This document shows positions 1 to 7,472 of a stretch of 64,000 nucleotides of DNA, one piece after another (the stretch's first letter is position 1; each line of letters begins with the position of its first letter). The notes beneath the pieces were generated by a model. It worked only from the letters and a program-made list of their open reading frames with translations. It ran no database searches and was not told the DNA's origin. Source of the DNA: HXMU1420-2 sp017643305 (lineage in GTDB: Bacteria; Pseudomonadota; Alphaproteobacteria; Rhodobacterales; Rhodobacteraceae); contig OZ244249.1 of the NCBI GenBank assembly GCA_965217135.1, positions 1,488,001 through 1,552,000 on the forward strand, in the 5' to 3' direction. The translations under genes and the position numbers were made by a program.

Positions 1-291
1 GCCGAGACTGAGCCGTTGATCGCGCGTGGCATGCGGATGAACTGCGTCAGCCCTGCGGCGGTAGCGACCGGCATTCTGGACGATTTTGTCCGCGCCTTTG
101 GTGACCGTGTGGCGCGCAACGTGTCCCGTGCAGGCCGGCCCGGCACACCGTCGGAAGTGGCTGAGGTGGCGGCATTCCTGCTGTCGCCTGCCTCGGGCTG
201 GCTGAAGGGGGCCGACATCTGGGTCGATGGTGGCATTGCCGCATTCAATGGCAGCGATGCGATGGGGTTGGAGGATTTGCAGAAAGTATGA
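1..291 (+). CDS. SDR family oxidoreductase, C-terminal part (5' end outside window)
   Basis: The open frame enters from the left edge and ends at a TGA at 289-291. The visible 96 residues are the C-terminal end of a short-chain dehydrogenase/reductase: an N-x-V-x-P segment after the missing catalytic Tyr/Lys, a GRPGTPSEVAEVAAFLLS segment and the closing VDGG motif typical of Rossmann-fold SDRs. The N-terminal NAD(P) site and catalytic residues lie outside the window, so the substrate cannot be judged. It converges on the aromatic CoA-ligase operon, 34 bases away. Family assignment is secure; specific function unknown. Confidence 0.8.
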   Translation, partial: AETEPLIARGMRMNCVSPAAVATGILDDFVRAFGDRVARNVSRAGRPGTPSEVAEVAAFLLSPASGWLKGADIWVDGGIAAFNGSDAMGLEDLQKV

Positions 292-325
292 ACCTCGACC
301 GGGGGCAATTCGTCCACAATTCGCT

Positions 326-1942
326 TTACCCGTCCCGCAAACGGAACCTCTGGATCTTCCCGGTTTGCGTTTTGGGCAGCGCATCTGTGAACTTCACCGA
401 ACGCGGATATTTGTAAGGCGCGATCCGGGCCTTCACGAAATCCTGCAAAGCGACCACCAACTCACCCGAGGCCACGACCCCCGATTTCAGCACCACATGT
501 GCTTCCACGATTGCGCCCCGTTCCTCGTCCGGTGTCCCGATCACGGCGCATTCGGCGACATCTTCATGTGCCAACAGCGCCGCTTCCACCTCCGGCCCGG
601 CAATGTTGTATCCGGAGGAGATGATCATGTCGTCCGCGCGCGCGGCGAAATGCAAGTAGCCGTCTTTGTCCATTGAAAACGCATCGCCGGTGATGTTCCA
701 GCCATTCTGCACGTAATCCGTCTGGCGCGGATCGTTCAGGTACCGGCAGCCTGTCGGTCCTCGCACAGCCAGCTTGCCAACCTCACCGCGCGGCAGTTCC
801 TGTCCGTCCTCACCAATGATCCGCGCCTCGTAGCCCGTGACCGGTTTGCCCGTGCAGGCGGGTTTATGGTCGAAAAAGCGGTTGGTGATGAAGATATGCA
901 GCATCTCGGTGGATCCGATCCCGTCCAGCATCGGCTTGCCGGTCGTTTCGATCCAGTCGTGATAAACCGGCGCGGGCAGGGTTTCCCCGGCAGACACCGC
1001 CGCACGCAGGGAGGACAGGTCGGCCCCCGCCTCCATAGCCTGCAGCATCGCACGGTAGGCCGTTGGCGCGGTAAAGCACACCGTGGCACCGTATTTCTCG
1101 ATGATGTCGATCAGGTTGGGCGGGGACGCGTTTTCCAGCAGCACTGCACAGGCCCCGAAGCGCAGAGGGAACACCGCCAGTCCGCCCAGACCGAAGGTAA
1201 AGGCAAGCGGTGGGGAGCCCACGAAAATATCTTCCGCCGTGACCTTCAGCACCTCCCGCGCATAGCTATCTGCGATCATCAGGATGTCGCGGTGGAAATG
1301 CATGGTCCCTTTGGGTGCGCCCGTGGTGCCAGATGTGAAGCCCAGCAGGGCCACATCATCGCGCCCGGTTTTAATGGCCTCGAACAGCACCGGTTTCGAA
1401 AGCGCCGCGCGGTCCAGTTCCGCATCATGGTTGGCGGTGCCGTCAAAGCCAACAACGGTCGTCAAAGTACGTGAATCCTTGGCGCAGGTGACCATATCCT
1501 CCATCAGCCTTGTGTCGCACAGCGCCAGTGAAACCTCGGCCTTGTCGACGATCTTGGCCAATTCCCCGGCCCGCAGCATCGGCATGGTGTTGACCACCAC
1601 TGCGCCAGCCTTGGTTGCGGCCAGCCAGCAGGCCACCATCGCGGGGTTGTTGGCAGATCGTATCAACACACGGTGGCCTGGCTTAACGCCATAGTCCTCG
1701 ACCAAAGCGGCGGCCAGCCGGTTGGTCCAGTCGGTCAACTCCTTATAGGTGCGCCGCCGCCCGTTACCGATCAGCGCGGTATGATCGCCCAGGCCATTTT
1801 CCACCATCCGGTCGGTCAGCTCGACCCCCACGTTCAACCAGTCGGGATAGTCCCAACCGTCCAGCAGGAAGTCCGGCTGCGCCTCTGCCGGCGGCAGGTT
1901 TTCCCGTGCGAAATGGTCGGTATGTCCGGTCGGTCCCAGCAT
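326..1942 (-). CDS. Benzoate-CoA ligase family enzyme, probably 2-aminobenzoate (anthranilate)-CoA ligase
   Basis: A 538-residue adenylate-forming enzyme of the benzoate-CoA ligase family. It activates an aromatic acid to its CoA thioester with ATP through an acyl-AMP. Visible: P-loop TSGTTGAPKG at residues 203-212, a GSTEMLHIF segment of the A5 region, the GD and RADDMIISSGYN hinge motifs, and the C-terminal catalytic Lys in KTQTGK (K529). It is the last gene of a five-gene minus operon, starting 2 bases after the acyl-CoA dehydrogenase stop. Linkage to MarR, beta-oxidation genes and RidA matches the known 2-aminobenzoate-CoA operon of Azoarcus evansii (family knowledge). Benzoate or salicylate are alternative substrates, so the substrate is inferred from context. 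Confidence 0.82.
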   Translation of the reverse strand: MLGPTGHTDHFARENLPPAEAQPDFLLDGWDYPDWLNVGVELTDRMVENGLGDHTALIGNGRRRTYKELTDWTNRLAAALVEDYGVKPGHRVLIRSANNPAMVACWLAATKAGAVVVNTMPMLRAGELAKIVDKAEVSLALCDTRLMEDMVTCAKDSRTLTTVVGFDGTANHDAELDRAALSKPVLFEAIKTGRDDVALLGFTSGTTGAPKGTMHFHRDILMIADSYAREVLKVTAEDIFVGSPPLAFTFGLGGLAVFPLRFGACAVLLENASPPNLIDIIEKYGATVCFTAPTAYRAMLQAMEAGADLSSLRAAVSAGETLPAPVYHDWIETTGKPMLDGIGSTEMLHIFITNRFFDHKPACTGKPVTGYEARIIGEDGQELPRGEVGKLAVRGPTGCRYLNDPRQTDYVQNGWNITGDAFSMDKDGYLHFAARADDMIISSGYNIAGPEVEAALLAHEDVAECAVIGTPDEERGAIVEAHVVLKSGVVASGELVVALQDFVKARIAPYKYPRSVKFTDALPKTQTGKIQRFRLRDG

Positions 1943-1944
1943 GT

Positions 1945-3075
1945 TCAGCTCCCCATCGCCTGTCGCGCGATCACCACTTTCTGCACGTCGCTGGCGCCTT
2001 CGTAGATGCGCAGCGCGCGGATCTCCCGGTAAAGGCTCTCCACGATGGAGCCCTTGCGCACGCCGTCACCGCCATGCAACTGAACAGCGGCGTCGATCAC
2101 CTGTTGCGCGGTCTCGGTGGCGTGCAGCTTGGCCATCGCCGCCTCCCGGCTGACGCGCGATGCGCCCATGTCCTTGGTCCATGCCGCGCGATAGATCAGC
2201 AGCGCGCTGGCATCGACCCCAAGCGCCATGTCGGCGATATGCCCCTGCACCATCTGCAGATCGAACAGTGGCGCGCCGAACAGTTCCCGTTCAGTGACCC
2301 GCTTCAGGCTTTCATCCAGCGCGCGGCGGGCAAAACCCAGCGCCGCCGCCCCAACGGTGGATCGGAACACGTCCAGCACCGACATCGCCACCTTGAAGCC
2401 CGCGCCGCTGTCACCGATCAGGGCGGAGCCGGGCAACTTCATGTCAGTAAACCGCAGTGTGGCCAGCGGGTGTGGAGCGATCACGTCAATGCGCTCGGTA
2501 ATCTCCAGCCCCGGTGTGTCGGCAGGAACAAGAAAGGCGCTGAGGCCCTTGGCGCCCGGGGCCTCCCCTGTACGGGCAAAAACCGTGTAGACATCGGCAA
2601 TGCCGCCATTGGAAATCCACGTCTTTTCGCCGTTCAAAACATAGCCGTTACCGTCCAGTTTGGCGCTGGTGGTCATGTTGGCCACGTCCGACCCGCTTGC
2701 CGGTTCCGACAGGGCAAAGGCGGAAACCGCATGCCCGGCACGGGTCTTGTCGAGCCATGTGCGCTGCTCTTCCGTGCCAAAGAGCGACACTGCGCCCATG
2801 CCCAACCCCTGCATGGCAAAGGCAAAATCGGCCAGCCCGTCATGGCGGGCGAGCGTTTCGCGGATCAGGCACAGGGACCGCACATCCAGCGCCTTGCCAC
2901 CTGAATGTTGCAGGAACCCGGCTTTGCCTAAGGCAGCGACCAGCCCTTTGCAGGCGGCGTCCACGTCCGAATGATCGACTGGAAGGTGCGATGAGGCCCA
3001 GGCCTCCAACCCTTCGGCCAGTTCTCTGTGCCGATCCTCGAAAAACGGCCAATCCAGAAACGATCTATCTGCCAT
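1945..3075 (-). CDS. Acyl-CoA dehydrogenase (aromatic-CoA degradation operon)
   Basis: A 376-residue FAD-dependent acyl-CoA dehydrogenase that would introduce an alpha-beta double bond into a CoA thioester and pass electrons to ETF. Visible features: the SEPASGSDVA flavin-binding segment, the WISNGG motif, a C-terminal QLHGGDGVRKG helix, and the catalytic base in IYEGASDVQ (E359), placed as in medium/short-chain family members. It sits between the enoyl-CoA hydratase and the CoA ligase in one minus-strand operon, so it probably acts on the alicyclic CoA ester after ring reduction. A 14-bp stem-loop lies in the 90 bases before its start. Exact substrate is inference. Confidence 0.85.
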   Translation of the reverse strand: MADRSFLDWPFFEDRHRELAEGLEAWASSHLPVDHSDVDAACKGLVAALGKAGFLQHSGGKALDVRSLCLIRETLARHDGLADFAFAMQGLGMGAVSLFGTEEQRTWLDKTRAGHAVSAFALSEPASGSDVANMTTSAKLDGNGYVLNGEKTWISNGGIADVYTVFARTGEAPGAKGLSAFLVPADTPGLEITERIDVIAPHPLATLRFTDMKLPGSALIGDSGAGFKVAMSVLDVFRSTVGAAALGFARRALDESLKRVTERELFGAPLFDLQMVQGHIADMALGVDASALLIYRAAWTKDMGASRVSREAAMAKLHATETAQQVIDAAVQLHGGDGVRKGSIVESLYREIRALRIYEGASDVQKVVIARQAMGS

Positions 3076-3089
3076 GTCACCGACCCCGC

Positions 3090-3115
3090 ATCTTCATCTT
3101 TGCTGAAACACTCTT
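3090..3115 (-). repeat. Intergenic repeat, copy 2
   Basis: The minus-strand sequence with core GAGTGTTTCAGCAAAGATGA matches copy 1 at 53739-53764 (21/26). It lies directly beyond the 14-bp stem at 3117-3156 and before the acyl-CoA dehydrogenase start, so it is in the transcribed spacer of the aromatic operon. Confidence 0.5.
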
Positions 3116-3116
3116 T

Positions 3117-3156
3117 CCAAGGGCCAAGATTATTCTCAATTCATCTTGGCCCTTGG
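3117..3156 (-). other. Perfect 14-bp stem-loop inside the aromatic operon
   Basis: CCAAGGGCCAAGAT (3117-3130) pairs exactly with ATCTTGGCCCTTGG (3143-3156), with a 12-base loop. It lies in the 90-base gap between the hydratase stop and the acyl-CoA dehydrogenase start. There is no T tract on either side, so a partial terminator, RNase-protecting structure or operator is more likely than a strong terminator. Confidence 0.6.
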
Positions 3157-3165
3157 TCGAAACGC

Positions 3166-3978
3166 TTAATTGCCTTCAAACACAGGGCGTCCCTTCGCAA
3201 CGAATGCGTTATACGCTCGTTCGAAATCTGCCGTCTGCATGCAGATCGCCTGCGCCTGTGCCTCGGCCTCAATCGCCTGGTCCAGACCCATGTTCCATTC
3301 CTGGTTGATCTGCGTCTTGGTGATGCCGTTGGCAAAGGTCGGCCCGGCTACGATCCGTTTGGCCATCTTTTGCGCGGCCCCCTCCAGCTCATCCGCCGCA
3401 TGCAGGGCGTTCCAATAGCCCCACGCCAAACCTTCGTCGGCATTCATCGCCCGCCCGGTATAGAGCAGCTCGGCCGCCCGGCCCTGGCCGATGATGCGGG
3501 GCAGCATGGCACAGGCGCCCATGTCACAGCCGGCCAGCCCGACCTTGTTAAAGAGAAACGCGCATTTGGCGTCTGGCGTTGCCAGCCGCAGGTCCGATGC
3601 CATGGTGATGATCGCGCCCGCACCGACAGCTACGCCATCCACTGCAGAAATTACCGGCTTGCCACAATGCAGCATCGCCTTGACCAGATCGCCGGTCATC
3701 CGGGTGAAGGCCAGCAGGTCCTTCATATCCATTGCCACTAGCGGGCCGATGATGTCATGCACGTCACCGCCGGAGGAAAAATTGCCGCCGTTGGAGGCGA
3801 AGATCAGGCAGTGGATGTCTTCGGCATAAACCAGGGCGCGGAAGGTATCACGCAGTTCGGCATAGCTGTCGAAAGTCAGCGGGTTCTTGCGATCCGGGCG
3901 GTTCAGGCGGATCGTGGCTATGCCATCCGATGCCTCCCAGATGAAATGTTTGGGCGTCAGTCGGGCCATCTCGGTCAT
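3166..3978 (-). CDS. Enoyl-CoA hydratase/isomerase family protein (aromatic-CoA operon)
   Basis: A 270-residue crotonase-fold protein. The N-terminal DGIATIRLNRPDRKNPLTF strand and the oxyanion-hole segment NFSSGGDVHDI are characteristic, followed by DGVAVGAGAIITMASDLRLA, where the second oxyanion peptide lies. It probably hydrates, or hydrolytically opens, the ring CoA intermediate after 2-aminobenzoyl-CoA or salicylyl-CoA oxygenation. The start ATG overlaps the MarR stop (ATGA), which shows translational coupling. Homologous genes occur in the Azoarcus 2-aminobenzoate operon (family knowledge). The precise reaction (hydration or C-C hydrolysis) cannot be read from sequence. Confidence 0.82.
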   Translation of the reverse strand: MTEMARLTPKHFIWEASDGIATIRLNRPDRKNPLTFDSYAELRDTFRALVYAEDIHCLIFASNGGNFSSGGDVHDIIGPLVAMDMKDLLAFTRMTGDLVKAMLHCGKPVISAVDGVAVGAGAIITMASDLRLATPDAKCAFLFNKVGLAGCDMGACAMLPRIIGQGRAAELLYTGRAMNADEGLAWGYWNALHAADELEGAAQKMAKRIVAGPTFANGITKTQINQEWNMGLDQAIEAEAQAQAICMQTADFERAYNAFVAKGRPVFEGN

Positions 3979-4433
3979 GTTTTGTCCTCTTCCAGTCGTG
4001 ACAGCAACGCGGTGAGCGTGTCGAGCTCCGCCGCGCTGTAGGTGGCAAACAGCGTGTCCACCCAGGTTTCGTGTTCTGCGGCCATCTCAGCGAACCGGGC
4101 GATCCCGGCTTCGGTCAGCTTCACGCGCATGGCCCGGCGGTCCCCGTCCACGCTGATCCGGCGGGCCAGACCTTCGGCTTCCAGCCGGTCGACAATGCCG
4201 GTGATATTGCCGTTCGATACCATCAGCTTGGCGCTCAGGTCGCTCATACGCAGCCCGTCGCGATACCTGTCCAGCGCTGACAGAACGTCGAACCGGGGCA
4301 GGGTGCAATCAAAGGTCAGCCGCATGTTTTCCCGCAGCTGGTTTTCCGTGGCGCGGTTGGCCCGCAACAATTGCAGCCAGAGGCGCAGCCGTTTCTTCGA
4401 AAGTTTCTCGATGACCTTCGCTGTTGTGCTCAC
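3975..4433 (-). CDS. MarR family transcriptional regulator
   Basis: A 152-residue winged-helix regulator of the MarR type. The DNA-binding core reads SDLSAKLMVSNGNITGIVDR followed by the wing with GDRRAMRVKLTEAG. MarR proteins in aromatic-CoA clusters usually sense the aromatic CoA thioester and repress the pathway until it appears (family knowledge). It is embedded in the operon it probably controls, with 4-base overlaps at both ends (SDR stop/MarR start, MarR stop/hydratase start). The palindrome at 5221-5238 in the divergent promoter region is the best candidate operator. Confidence 0.88.
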   Translation of the reverse strand: MSTTAKVIEKLSKKRLRLWLQLLRANRATENQLRENMRLTFDCTLPRFDVLSALDRYRDGLRMSDLSAKLMVSNGNITGIVDRLEAEGLARRISVDGDRRAMRVKLTEAGIARFAEMAAEHETWVDTLFATYSAAELDTLTALLSRLEEDKT

Positions 4434-5179
4434 ACTTCGCCTCCGGCAATGGCGATCGCCTGGCCGGTGATGCCTTCAGATCCCGGGCCGCATAGCCAGA
4501 GCGCTGCCTGGAGCACCTCGTCGGGCTGGAACAGGCGGTTTTGGGGGCTCATGCGTTCCAGGTTGCTGCGTGCGTCCTCCGCGCTCATCCCGGTCTGGGC
4601 GACGATATTAGCTATGCTGCGGTCGGTCATTTCTGTGTCCAGAAATCCGGGGCAGAGCGCGTTGACCGTCAGACCGCTGCGCGCCAATTCCAGGGATGCG
4701 GATTTCACCAACCCGATAACGCCATGCTTGGCCGCGCTGTAGGCTGATACATAAGGATAACCCTTGAGCCCAGCGGTGGAGGCCACAGCAATCAGCCGCC
4801 CCCAATCGCGCTCCTTCATCCGCTGGGTTGCCTCGCGGAAGGTCAGGAACACGCCGGTCAGGTTGACCGCAATCATCGCCGCCCACATCTCGGACGACGT
4901 ACGCGCCATCGGGGCGCTGGCCGAAGCCCCGGCATTGGCCACGACGATATCGGGCGGTCCGACAAAATCGAACATTGCGGCGACCGATGTATCATCGGTC
5001 ACGTCAACCTCCGCCGTGTGGATGCTTGCATGCCCTTCGGCTACAGCCTCCAGCGTGTCCGGCGTGCGGCCGGCGATCCAGACGGTGGCGCCCCGGTCGG
5101 CAAAACCGCGCGCCATGGCGGCGCCCAACCCGGTGCCGCCACCGGTGATCAGAACTGTCTTGTTGGTCAAATCGGTCAT
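4430..5179 (-). CDS. Short-chain dehydrogenase, probable 3-hydroxyacyl-CoA dehydrogenase of the aromatic operon
   Basis: A 249-residue classical SDR. Cofactor motif TGGGTGLG (residues 12-19), NAG at 82-84, catalytic Y147 and K151 in YSAAKHG, and PG near the C-terminal substrate loop are all present. It is the first gene of the minus operon, so its promoter lies in the divergent region 5180-5285. In the comparable Azoarcus 2-aminobenzoate operon a beta-hydroxyacyl-CoA dehydrogenase fills the beta-oxidation slot. Here the SDR is the only candidate in the operon, so oxidation of a hydroxy-CoA ester is inferred. Family certain, substrate uncertain. Confidence 0.82.
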   Translation of the reverse strand: MTDLTNKTVLITGGGTGLGAAMARGFADRGATVWIAGRTPDTLEAVAEGHASIHTAEVDVTDDTSVAAMFDFVGPPDIVVANAGASASAPMARTSSEMWAAMIAVNLTGVFLTFREATQRMKERDWGRLIAVASTAGLKGYPYVSAYSAAKHGVIGLVKSASLELARSGLTVNALCPGFLDTEMTDRSIANIVAQTGMSAEDARSNLERMSPQNRLFQPDEVLQAALWLCGPGSEGITGQAIAIAGGEV

Positions 5180-5208
5180 GGCGGCAGGGTGTCAGCGCGG
5201 TCCGTTTA

Positions 5209-5238
5209 TTTCAAGTATAAAATTTCAGGCTTGAAATT
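5209..5238. promoter_or_regulatory. Candidate MarR operator(s) in the divergent promoter region
   Basis: Between the divergent SDR and RidA starts lies a near-perfect palindrome at 5221-5238, AATTTCAGGCTTGAAATT (7-bp arms, 4-base centre). An overlapping longer-range inverted repeat has ATTTCAAG at 5208-5215 matching CTTGAAAT at 5230-5237. The AT-rich block TATAAAATT around 5216-5224 could hold a -10 element. Palindromes of this size between divergent units are usual for MarR dimers, and a MarR gene is in the left operon. Binding itself is inference. Confidence 0.5.
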
Positions 5239-5285
5239 CTTTTCCAATCCGGAAACACTTCTCCAAACTCAGCGGGAGATTTTTC

Positions 5286-5681
5286 ATGCCGGCAATATCC
5301 GTTCACCCCGAAGGCTGGAAGCCAGCCAAGGGCTATGCCAACGGCATGGTCGCCGAAGGCAAGGTTCTGTTTGTCGGCGGGCAGATCGGCTGGAACGCCC
5401 AGCAGGAATTTGAAACCCATGACTTCATCGGCCAGATGACCCAGGCGTTGCGCAACATCGTGGATGTGGTGCAAGCCGCTGGGGGCGAGGTTGCCGATAT
5501 CACCCGCCTGACATGGTATGTGACCGACAAGGCCGAATACCTGCGTCGCCAGAAAGAGGTGGGTGAAGCCTATCGCGCGGTCATGGGCTATCATTTTCCT
5601 GCCATGACCATGGTGGTGATCAGCGCCCTTGTCGAAGATGAGGCGATGGTGGAAATTGAAGCTACGGCAGTGTTGCCGTAG
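5286..5681 (+). CDS. RidA/YjgF/UK114 family protein (aromatic cluster)
   Basis: A 131-residue RidA-family protein. These form trimers, and many members hydrolyse reactive enamines/imines to ketones and ammonia. The N-terminal region resembles RidA folds (VLFVGGQIGW, QMTQALRNIVDVVQAAGGEVADITRLTWYVTD), and the closing VEIEATAVLP strand is typical. The position equivalent to the catalytic Arg105 of classical RidA appears to be Leu (VISALVEDE), so deaminase activity is not assured. A RidA-like 'translation inhibitor' also belongs to the Azoarcus 2-aminobenzoate operon, where removal of the amino group from a ring enamine is a sensible role. It probably starts an operon with the dioxygenase 21 bases downstream. 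Confidence 0.82.
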   Translation: MPAISVHPEGWKPAKGYANGMVAEGKVLFVGGQIGWNAQQEFETHDFIGQMTQALRNIVDVVQAAGGEVADITRLTWYVTDKAEYLRRQKEVGEAYRAVMGYHFPAMTMVVISALVEDEAMVEIEATAVLP

Positions 5682-5702
5682 AGCTGAACCCGGAGGTCTC
5701 AA

Positions 5703-6824
5703 ATGCCCGACGACAAGAAGTTCGACGACACCCAGATTGGTCGTGCCAATGTCGAAGATACGCCCGAACTGCTGCGGTATTACGATGACCTGAAGGGCAA
5801 GGGCACGGGCGCGCTCTGGACCGTGGCCAACAAGATCGAACCGTGGGAACCAGTTAGCCAGTCGGTCCCGATGATCTGGCGCTACGCCGATCTGCGCGAA
5901 GATGTACTGCGCGCGTTGGAGTTGGTGACGCCCGAAAAGGCCGGGCGGCGGGTGATCTATCTGGACAATCCGGGCCGGTCGGACGTAGCCGCGGCAGTGG
6001 GTTGGATCTATGCCGGGCTGCAGGTGATGAACCCGGGTGAAAACGCCACCGCGCATCGCCATTCCGCCAGCGCGATCCGGTTCATCATGGAAGGGCAGGG
6101 CGCTTACACCGTGGTTGACGGGCACAAGATGACGCTCGGCGCGAATGACTTCGTGCTCACCCCGAACGGCACATGGCACGAACATGCGGTCGAGCCCGAT
6201 GGCTCGGTCTGTATCTGGCAGGATGGGCTGGACATCCCCTTTGTCAACGCGATGGAGGCGAACTTCTTCGAAGTACACCCGGATCTGAGTGAACCGGTCG
6301 TTTTCCCGGTTGATGACATGACCAAGACCTGGGGCAACCCAGGGCTGACGCCGGGCGGTGGCAGCTGGACCAAAGGGTATTCCCCGCTGTTCAAATACGA
6401 ATGGGACCGGACCTATGAAGCGCTGCACAACCTTTCGGCGGCCAGCGACGGGTCGCCATTTGACAGCGTGCTGATGGAATACGTGAACCCGGTCACCAAT
6501 GGCCCGGTAATGCAAACGCTAGGCGCGTCGATGCAGATGCTGCGGCCTGGTGAAAAGACCCGCGCGCACAGGCATACGGGCAGCTATCTGTACCAGGTGT
6601 GCAAAGGGTCCGGGTCCTCGGTGATCAACGGGCAACGGTTCGACTGGTCGGAGCGGGACATTTTCTGTGTGCCGTCCTGGGCCTGGCACGAACATGCGAA
6701 CGGGTCGGCAACAGAAGATGCCTGCCTGTTCTGCCTGAATGATCTTCCGGTGATGCGGGCGCTGGGGCTCTACCGCGAAGAGGCGCTGGGCGAAAACGGT
6801 GGTCATCAGCCGGTGACTGGCTGA
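5703..6824 (+). CDS. Gentisate 1,2-dioxygenase
   Basis: A 373-residue bicupin. It would open gentisate (2,5-dihydroxybenzoate) between C1 and C2 with Fe(II) and O2 to give maleylpyruvate. The N-terminal cupin (about residues 95-175) carries the metal ligands: PGENATAHRHSASAIRFIMEG with H118 and H120, and NGTWHEH with H159. The C-terminal cupin (about 275-355) repeats the pattern PGEKTRAHRHTG and WAWHEH. Length and both motifs fit gentisate 1,2-dioxygenases. The start has a good RBS (CCGGAGG). Position between RidA and a hydroxybenzoyl-CoA-type thioesterase supports gentisate formation from a CoA thioester. Related 5-hydroxyanthranilate or salicylate dioxygenases are possible. Confidence 0.87.
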   Translation: MPDDKKFDDTQIGRANVEDTPELLRYYDDLKGKGTGALWTVANKIEPWEPVSQSVPMIWRYADLREDVLRALELVTPEKAGRRVIYLDNPGRSDVAAAVGWIYAGLQVMNPGENATAHRHSASAIRFIMEGQGAYTVVDGHKMTLGANDFVLTPNGTWHEHAVEPDGSVCIWQDGLDIPFVNAMEANFFEVHPDLSEPVVFPVDDMTKTWGNPGLTPGGGSWTKGYSPLFKYEWDRTYEALHNLSAASDGSPFDSVLMEYVNPVTNGPVMQTLGASMQMLRPGEKTRAHRHTGSYLYQVCKGSGSSVINGQRFDWSERDIFCVPSWAWHEHANGSATEDACLFCLNDLPVMRALGLYREEALGENGGHQPVTG

Positions 6825-6911
6825 CGCCAACCGGGCGACGATTGCGCCACTGGCATCAGGCCCGGCTGGGCGTAATCTGGCCGGGTGTAATTTCGAACCA
6901 AATGAGTTCCT

Positions 6912-7319
6912 ATGGCAGATTACGTGCTGGATATCCCCATCAGCTTTGGCCACTGCGATCCGGCTGGGATCGTGTTTTACCCCAATTACTATCGCTGGTT
7001 TGATCGCTGCTATCACACCTTCCTGCATAAGAAGGCAGGCGGGCACAGCTTGGTCTGCGAAAAGCTGGGCGCTAAGGGTACCGGGCTGATCGATACCGGT
7101 GCCAAGTTTCTGTCGCCCGCAACCGAAGGCGATGTGCTGCGGCTGGAAATGACACTGGTAGAATGGGGCTCGCGCACCCTGCGCATTGAATACATAGGCT
7201 ACGTTAGCGACCGGCGCGTAGTGGAGGGGTTCGAACTGCGCGGTCTGTTCATCGTGGGGGAAGATGGGCGCATGCGTGCAGGTGCAATGGCGCCGTTGCA
7301 GGATATGATCGGAAACTGA
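6912..7319 (+). CDS. 4-hydroxybenzoyl-CoA-type thioesterase (hot-dog fold)
   Basis: A 135-residue hot-dog thioesterase. The active-site motif FGHCDPAGIVFYPNY near the N-terminus (catalytic Asp at residue 16) is the signature of the 4-hydroxybenzoyl-CoA thioesterase group. Following gentisate dioxygenase, it could release gentisate from gentisyl-CoA, as in the salicylyl-CoA route known from Streptomyces. That role is inferred from context. The gap from the dioxygenase is 87 bases, and a terminator-like structure follows at 7355-7381, so it ends the plus-strand aromatic unit. Confidence 0.83.
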   Translation: MADYVLDIPISFGHCDPAGIVFYPNYYRWFDRCYHTFLHKKAGGHSLVCEKLGAKGTGLIDTGAKFLSPATEGDVLRLEMTLVEWGSRTLRIEYIGYVSDRRVVEGFELRGLFIVGEDGRMRAGAMAPLQDMIGN

Positions 7320-7329
7320 CATGGCTGGA

Positions 7330-7381
7330 GGCCCGGTGCGGGCCCCAAAGCGAAAGGCGGGCTTCGGCCCAATTGTTTTTT
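7330..7381 (+). terminator. Probable intrinsic terminator after the thioesterase gene
   Basis: Two hairpins follow the stop codon. GGCCCG/CGGGCC has a 3-base loop (7330-7344). GGGC-TTCG-GCCC (7359-7370) has a UUCG tetraloop and is followed by a T6 tract at 7376-7381. The second stem is short, but the tetraloop and T tract make it a plausible Rho-independent terminator. Confidence 0.5.
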
Positions 7382-7390
7382 GGTTAAAAA

Positions 7391-7466
7391 TTTATGTATA
7401 CATAAATGGCAAAAAATTGTCCTAAATGCTTATTATGCTTCCAGATAGCCTAATTATGTATACATA
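7391..7466. promoter_or_regulatory. Twin GntR-type operators upstream of the GntR gene
   Basis: Two copies of the palindrome ATGTATACAT occur at 7394-7403 and 7456-7465. The first extends to a perfect 16-base palindrome TTTATGTATACATAAA (7391-7406) and the second to TATGTATACATA (7455-7466). Their centres are 62 bases apart, close to six DNA turns, which would suit cooperative binding or looping. TGTATACA-like sites are typical for GntR/FCD regulators. The second copy ends only 6 bases before the GntR start codon, so autoregulation is likely. Confidence 0.6.
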
Positions 7467-7472
7467 TCCCGC

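Noticed and set aside
5211..6515. A long open frame (434 codons) on the minus strand
   Set aside because: It lies antisense to RidA and the gentisate dioxygenase, has no recognisable domain and reflects high-GC codon bias of the plus-strand genes.
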